A DNA stretch of 64,000 bases from contig RSEE01000013.1 in the NCBI GenBank assembly GCA_003971905.1, forward strand, positions 806,001 to 870,000, read 5' to 3'. The translations under genes were made by a program, and so were the position numbers. The first letter of the stretch is position 1; every line of letters begins with the position of its first letter. This document shows, piece after piece, positions 58,127-64,000 of this stretch. The DNA comes from Moniliella sp. 'wahieum'. Lineage: Eukaryota; Basidiomycota; Moniliellomycetes; Moniliellales; Moniliellaceae. The notes below the pieces were generated by a model, which was not told where the DNA came from, searched no databases, and worked only from the letters and a program-made list of their open reading frames with translations.

Positions 58127-59380
58127 AATGTGATTATGCTTCCACACCCTGCGATGTAATACCCACCCGTGGGATTCCTGGCCTGCGATGCATGGTAAAC
58201 GTGGTGGGCAGGTGGGAGCGACACGCCATCTGGCTAAAATAAGAACAAGGCAGCCTACATGTAGTGTCTCTTCGCACGTTCGCACACCCGACTCGGAATT
58301 AATCAGGGCCACTGCGCCGGGTCACGTGGCCTTCCCCAAAGCTGGCCCGCCTGCTCTGCCCGGCTTTCGTTTAGGCGGAAGAGTAGCGCCGGGCGGGGCG
58401 ATCGACCACCCAGGATGTGCCTCATTAAGCTTGACCAACATCGCCTCAGGCCCATGAAGACAACCGCAACCGCAAAGCCAGCGCCTTGGTGCGTACCCGG
58501 CCATATACCTATGCCCGCTGGTTGGCATGTACGCTCTGGCCCAGTCTGCCCGCCCGCCGCGCCCCTTGGACGAGGAAGAGGCCGAACAAGATGTGCTCAA
58601 TGACCACCACCGTCATTCTTACCCCCCTCGTCCCCTTTCCGCCTTTGACCCGCCCTTACCACTTCCCAGCCCCTATCCCAGCCCCTACCCCAGTCCCACT
58701 CCCACCCCAACCCCAATCCCAATCCCAATCCCACTGCTCTCCGCCCTTCCACTACCTTGGCCCCATCCTCTGTCCCTGGCATCGCTACCCCCGTCGGGCC
58801 AAGTCTCGACCACCTGACCAAAAATGACCATTGGCGTTCGGCGTTCCAGCAAGCCGGTTCTGGCTTCGGTGTCCTTCCAGGGCAAGGTGAGGAGCGGTGG
58901 GCACTTTCTGCGCCTACAATCCAGCGCCATTCCTGGCCACCACGCATCAGGCGTCATGAAAAGAGAAGTGAGGGAGAATGAAGCACGTTCAATGGTAAGG
59001 CAGTGCCAGGCATAGGACACCATATGGTTCGATACGATGCGATGCGATCCGATACGATACGAGTCAGCTGTGCCCTGCCCGACTGGAAAGAGATGATCAA
59101 GGGAGGCAGACACTGAAAGCGATGCGAGGGGGAGAATAACTGAGCATAGCGCGGATGGGGGTGGACGCAAGACAAGAGGACAAACAAACAAAATGGGAGA
59201 GAGGGGGTGGAGGGGGAGATAGAGCCAGAGTCGGGTGGCAGCATTACGGGCCCGGGCGGGGAGTGGGAGGAAAAGCGGCTTGGCCAGAAGGTGGGGCTCG
59301 TAAACAAGAGACCTGAGGCTGCAGTGCAATGGGCAAAAGGGGGAGGTATCGATAAATAGCGTCAAGGGTCCGACGGGTGG
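58127..59380. other. intergenic with low-complexity tract
   Basis: Convergent 3' regions of ELP3 and the 59381 gene. Contains CCCCAATCCC-type repeats (58668-58735) and a GATACGATGCGATGCG stretch (59032-59060). A plus-strand frame from 58527 (MYALAQSARPPRPLDEEEAEQD) could be a small gene, but its continuation is only the repeat. Confidence 0.45.
58668..58735 (+). repeat. C-rich microsatellite (CCCCANTCCC-type)
   Basis: Repeating CCAGCCCCTA, CCCCAATCCC and ATCCCA units. Encodes Pro-Thr and Pro-Ile repeats in one frame, which argues for low complexity rather than coding. Confidence 0.8.
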
Positions 59381-61415
59381 TTACGTGCAAATCGTCAAGG
59401 ACGAGTCTTGGGTTTTACGGCGGGAGAAGGAGGCGGTGCGCGACGTGTCGGGTAGGTTGGGGGTGGACGTGCGGCTGGTCCGGGACCCAGCGGGCGAGCT
59501 ACGGCCCGGGGGTGGGGTCGACCCCTCTGCCGTGAACAGTGAGGGGGCGGAGCCCACCCGAGCACGACGAAGACTCGGCAAGTTCTTCCCCACTGCCCGA
59601 GACGGCCGCACCGAGCCCAGCGGAGCGGAGGAGGCCACCGAGGCCGCGGCTGCATTCGCCTGCACCATGATGCGCGACAGGGCTTTGCGGGACGAATCGG
59701 GGGCAGGAGGATCAAAGAGCAGTTGAGCCACCTCGTCCAGTACCGGCTGAGCCTCGTCATCCATTGCCAGTGGCTCCTCTGGCCGCGAGACTGGATTTTC
59801 TCGAGACCACACTTTGGGGGCAGAACGGTAGGCTGCACCAGCACGCCGTGCAGCCTCCTGGGCGGCCCGTCGCTCATGCAGCATTCGTTGTGGCGTAGGC
59901 CGGCGCCAGTCCCATTCGGGCCCAGCCGCAGCACGGCCGGGGAAGAAGCGTTCAAACCAGAGATCGGGTTCTTCACTCGATGAGAGAAGGGGGGACGTCG
60001 TTCCATCCGGCGAGGGGGAGAGGGGAGCAGAGGAAGCGCCATCATCGGGACTCAGAGTAGAGGGGAAGGAGCGGGGCTCGTCGAACCCCTGGCCTGAGCT
60101 AGAGCGCAGGGGAGCGGCATGCCGAGCATGGGAGCGGGCGTGGACTTGCGCATGGGCAGCCGCATGCATCGCATGCGCCGAGATGGCGTGCCAGCGCAAA
60201 TCTCGGCGGGAGCTGGCCGTCAATCCCATACCACCCAACGATTCCTCGAGCGAAGAGCGTAGGGACGCATGCTGTGTCCGGTCGCGGGACGAATGCAGGT
60301 CGCGTGCACTTGATAAGAGCGCATTGAGTTGAACGCGAGTGCGGGCACGTGCGTGGGACTCGACATAGGGCTGCCAATCGGGTTCGGTGAGCCGGATTCG
60401 GCGGCCGGCACTCGACCCTTGCGATGACCCCGATGCCCGTCGAAACATCCGAAACGAGTCGGAAATGGGAGCGCGTACACTCGATGAAGAATCCAACACT
60501 CGTTGGGGGGAGAGAAGGATGGGGTCGGGGGCCGAGGCTCGCCTTTTTCCCACGGTAGACGACGGTCGGAAGTCATCACTGCCGACTCCTAGTGGCGAAA
60601 CGGATAGGGGGAAAGCGCTGGGTGGAGGGGATGAGGCCTTTCTTGCCTCCTCCTGGGCCCAGTGGACGGTGATGGGGTTGGACTGCAAGGGGGTGGTGGG
60701 GTCGTTGGAGGTAATGGCAGCCAGGAGAGAGCAATCTTCGCTCGAGTCGAACGTATGATCTTGGTCCTCTTCCCTGATGGCATCGGGGTCCGACATGGAC
60801 ATCAGGCGATCTGACGCCTGTCCGCGGACCACACGCGATCCAGCTCCGCCTGGGCCTGCATGGCCATGTGGTGCAACTGGAGCGCCAGACCTTGAAGCGG
60901 ACCTTCGGATCCAGCAGGGCCGGGATCAGATTCGGAGTCGGTATCGAGCGCATACTCGCTGAAACTGGACGGTTCGAGGCGGACGCCTCCCCGTTTCCGT
61001 CCATGCGATGGAAAAGAGTTGTGCAGGCTGCGGACCTTGGCGTGGGGCGATGGTGGATGTGGTGGTGGTGCACCTGGATCGGAGCGTGACGAGGGGCACC
61101 CAGGCGGGAGGAGCGGGTGGGTTGGCGGGCCATGAGGTCATCGTCGTCAGCACTGACGTAGTTTTCTCCGTCGCTTGGCACGCCGCCGTGGCCAAAGGGG
61201 CCGAGGCGCAGGAGAGCGTGCTGGAGCAGGTGCAGGAGCGGAGCCAGGACGGCGCCTAGACCGCGCAGCGCGAGGGTCAACACCACGGTCACCATGCGGA
61301 GGAGCATGGGGAGGAACGGGGGCAGGGGCAAGTTGCGGGTGGGCGAGGGGGCGGGTGGTTTGGCGTCTGGGTGGAGCCAGCGGGGGTACGCGGGCGGGGG
61401 CGAGGCGGGCGGCAT
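59381..61415 (-). CDS. membrane-anchored protein of unknown function
   Basis: The start at 61415 gives MPPASPPPAYPRWLHPD. A hydrophobic stretch LLRMVTVVLTLALRGLGAVLAPLLHLL (about residues 38-68) is a likely membrane segment, followed by an acidic patch and a His-rich stretch. The frame shifts between about 61000 and 60830 into a long open part (60832-59381) that is Ser/Arg/Pro-rich and mostly disordered, with some possibly structured pieces: EPDWQPYVESHARARTRVQL, EEPDLWFERFFPGR, RRPTPQRMLHERRAAQEAARR and RKALSRIMVQANAAA. Ends RKTQDSSLTICT at 59381. I do not recognise the family. The second part could in principle be a separate gene starting at 60802. Confidence 0.55.
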
Positions 61416-61835
61416 GGGACGTGGGGTGGATGGATGCGGAAATGACGACGGTGGCGGTGGCAGTGGCGGTAGCAGTGGCGGTGGCTAGAGGACGGCGCGG
61501 CTGGTGGACATGGAGAGGGGGCTGGAGGGGGTGGGGGGGGGGAACGGAGGCGATACGGGGCGGGGGTGTTGGCTGAGATGGATGGGATGGGATCGAGAGG
61601 CGGCGGATGGGAGCTCAGGCCGAGATCAGAGAGGCTCAGCGCAGAGCACATGTGCTGAATGCGCTGGATGCGCTGAATGCGCTCCGCACCCAGCCGCAGC
61701 CATGCTGAAAGCCAACCCCGCCAGCGATTGCGGGGCGGCGTCCCGCAGCGTGCTGCACGGGGGCAGTCGCCTGCGTGTGTGTCCGGCCGCATCCACGCGG
61801 CAGGGCGTGAGTGTCCATCCACCCGCCGCCCACTG

Positions 61836-61877
61836 TGACGCGTGATGCGTGACGCGTGACGCATGACGCGTGAAACG
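61836..61877 (+). repeat. TGACGCG heptad array, six units
   Basis: In register: TGACGCG (61836), TGATGCG (61843), TGACGCG (61850), TGACGCA (61857), TGACGCG (61864), TGAAACG (61871). Same unit as the first half of the 46589 array, 15 kb away. Confidence 0.9.
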
Positions 61878-62754
61878 CCAGCGCCAGTGCTCGGCTGGTG
61901 CCAGGGACCAGGGTCCGGGGACAGGGCACACGGCCGCACTCTCAGGACTGGCCGCTCGGCAATACAGCGTGCGTGCGGGTGGTGTTTGCGTGCAGGTGCG
62001 TGCATCTGCGTGCGCCGGCCGAACATGCACAGCTGCCCCCCAAATGCATCAGCCATCATCGACATCATCGATCATTGGCCAATCGACAACCACCCAAGAT
62101 CTAATCCCACACCCTCCCCGCCGCCCACGCCCACGTTGCCAACGCCCTACCACCGCCTCTCCACTCCTCGCGATAGCATGCCGAGCATCTTCGACGCCCC
62201 CCCCACACTGTCACTCACGCTTATCCACTCAGTACTCACATGCACTCACACTTCTCCACACTCACATTCTCACAGGTGCCAGTGATCTCGATCATGATCA
62301 ACAGTAGTGACTATAGTGTTAGTGACTAATGGCTGCCCTCGTCTCTATCTCTCTCATGTCCTTAATTTGTCCTTCCTCCACGCTCCACCGGCCACCCTTC
62401 AAGCTTCTCTCCTTGCCCTCCTGCCCGCACAGCCGCAACGGCGTCCATCTACATCCACACTGCCTACAGCCATAGTGGTCACCGTCACCAGCCACCTTTT
62501 CGAACAGACTGTGTATCGAGTATCCTTCATTTTGCATCATTTTCCGATTCCTCCCTCCCCCCACTGCCCAGCCTCACCGGTGAGACTCACCAACTCCGCC
62601 TCGCTGTTGCTCGGTGCGATTGACCCATGCTAATCGATTACACTCAAGCTCGCGCCCTCCCGCGCAGCGATATCGTCTTCCCGCCCCGTCACGCGTCACG
62701 CATCCTCGTATGCCGACCACAGCGACCACCGTCAGCTACCGCTTCAACCGCCGA

Positions 62755-62775
62755 TGATCGATGATCGATGATAGA
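62755..62775 (+). repeat. TGATCGA heptad array
   Basis: TGATCGA at 62755 and 62762, then TGATAGA at 62769. Heptad family with tetramer TCGA. Confidence 0.85.
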
Positions 62776-64000
62776 TGAGGACACCCCTGCTCCACCTTCT
62801 TTTCACAATGAGTAATGACGTCAATGGCGGCACCGTCTTCGAGAATGTCGACGACGGGCACATGAGCACAGTCATCACGATGATAACACGTAACATGCAA
62901 CACCTGTGGGCAGGGGCGTGATCGATGATCAATCATGGATAATCTCGATCAATGTCAGATCGAAGTAAAAAGGTAGTGGACTTGGGTCGACGGCGTGGTC
63001 ATATAACTGCTCGAACGCAGTCTCGGCAAGAGCCGCAGAAGAGACGTGGCACAGAACAGCCAGTCTACCACACCATCATGGCCACTCCATACCTGTCATA
63101 CCTGTTGCGCTCCATCACTTCTGTGTCCTGCATCCATCTTCCATTGCATATTGTTACGGGCCGCGTCGGATCCAAGATGGTCTGATCCTAGCTAAGGCCG
63201 CCTGCTCTGCACCAACCCAGTGGAGCGCGCCCCCAAGCCCAACCAAGTTTGACGATGGTTGGTTGTACCCTGTACGGTGGTCCGAGTTGCCATGCGTACG
63301 CGCGACAGTAGTCGCCTCCCGCCCAAGTCCAAGTCGGTGGTCAAAACGAGACCACCAAGTATTCAGTATCTTTGCGACGTCCGTCGCCCGTCACCACTTA
63401 TTTTCCTTTCTCGATCGCGCCTGCGGCGATCAACCCCTCTTTTGACGTGCCTTTCTTTCTACACCCCTTTTGTGTCTGTTTCCCCTTTTTCGATTAAGCC
63501 TGTACCCCGGTGGGTGGGGGATCTTTTCCTCCACCCTCCATTTCGTCCCTTTCCCGCCTATCCTGTCCGACTCCTGCCCGTTTCCAGCCAATTGATCCAG
63601 TACAGGCAGCTCTTCTTGTTAGCGTCCGACTTCTCCTCCGACCTCGTCCTCCAGCCCCTCGTCAACCCCATCGCGCGAGCCCTCCTTTGGCCGCGGCGAT
63701 TCCCAGTCTCAGTTAAGGCAGTGTTTGTCCGCCGCTGCCTCCTCCCGTCCCTAAGTCCCGGAGGCTTCAGACACGTTACTACGGCCCAAGCCGGTGCAGA
63801 CGCAGCCTTGCCACACGTGCAGCCGCCCCACCAAAGGCCTCTCCTCGTCCCTAGCTCCGCTCGGATACACCAACCAGCCCAAGCCCGAAACTACCGTGAG
63901 TCGTCCTTCCGTCTCCTAAGGGATTGTACCCCAAGAACCTGGGTGAGCCCCTGGCGGGGCCCGCCCGTGACACATATACTTCGTATACTCTGCTGCTAAT

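Larger units (their letters stand above)
61416..64000. other. intergenic with heptads; possible gene start near the window edge
   Basis: Contains G-rich and GTGGCG repeats (61440-61490), GATGCGCTGAATGCGCTG repeats (61655-61690) and two heptad arrays. From about 63400 the strand is pyrimidine-rich, as in a fungal promoter or leader. A frame near 63780-63900 (RPKPVQTQPCHTCSRPTKGL) followed by GTGAGT at 63895 might be the first exon of a gene continuing past 64000. Support is weak. Confidence 0.4.

Noticed and set aside
61289..62068. 259-codon minus-strand frame
   Set aside because: Overlaps the N-terminus of the 59381-61415 gene and the TGACGCG array; upstream part is repeat-derived.

Overview
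The window looks like nuclear DNA of a basidiomycete fungus, most likely from the Ustilaginomycotina. This is inferred from family resemblance, a few short GT-AG introns per gene (about 57-76 nt), GC-rich coding DNA, a MATA-type HMG factor and a CENP-C with a fungal cupin domain. No rRNA or tRNA gene was recognised. Many conserved genes read perfectly only if one follows a change of frame every few hundred bases. I take this as consensus indel errors rather than real decay, so most CDS entries are given as gene spans, not single open frames.

Layout. 1-4862: minus-strand Ty1/copia retrotransposon (putative LTR, gag, pol, broken RNase H; its far end lies outside). 6482-10317: a secreted protein of unknown role and ATG7, both minus. 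11186-12289: a multi-pass membrane protein. 13205-16158: a ferric-reductase-type oxidoreductase, divergent from an MFS transporter at 18781-20669. 24341-26160: a coiled-coil protein. 27821-29058: deoxyhypusine hydroxylase. 29563-32906: a large alpha/beta hydrolase. 34056-34652 and 35537-35908: convergent ribosomal protein genes eL6 and eL33. 36321-38080: the GPI mannosyltransferase GPI10/PIG-B. About 38.1-48.8 kb: a gene desert with retroelement relics and many short repeats. 48828-50832: HMG-box factor. 51593-53838: CENP-C/Mif2. 54193-56065: V-ATPase subunit A, divergent from ELP3 at 56323-58126. 59381-61415: an unknown membrane-anchored protein. 61.5-64 kb: repeats and a possible gene start.

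The genes are mostly housekeeping (autophagy, hypusination, translation, GPI anchors, kinetochore, vacuolar acidification, tRNA wobble modification) and do not form a pathway cluster.

The most unusual signal is non-coding. Intergenic DNA, above all the gene desert, carries many short arrays with a 7-bp period whose unit is TGA (or TAA) followed by a self-complementary tetramer: ACGT, AGCT, GTAC, TGCA, CGCG, CATG, GATC, TCGA, GCGC, GGCC, CCGG or CTAG. Equivalently, 6-bp palindromes of the form A-nnnn-T are separated by one purine. In several arrays the unit changes from one palindrome to another while the 7-bp register is kept. One pair of dispersed repeat copies differs by exactly one such unit. 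I know of no named repeat class with this rule.
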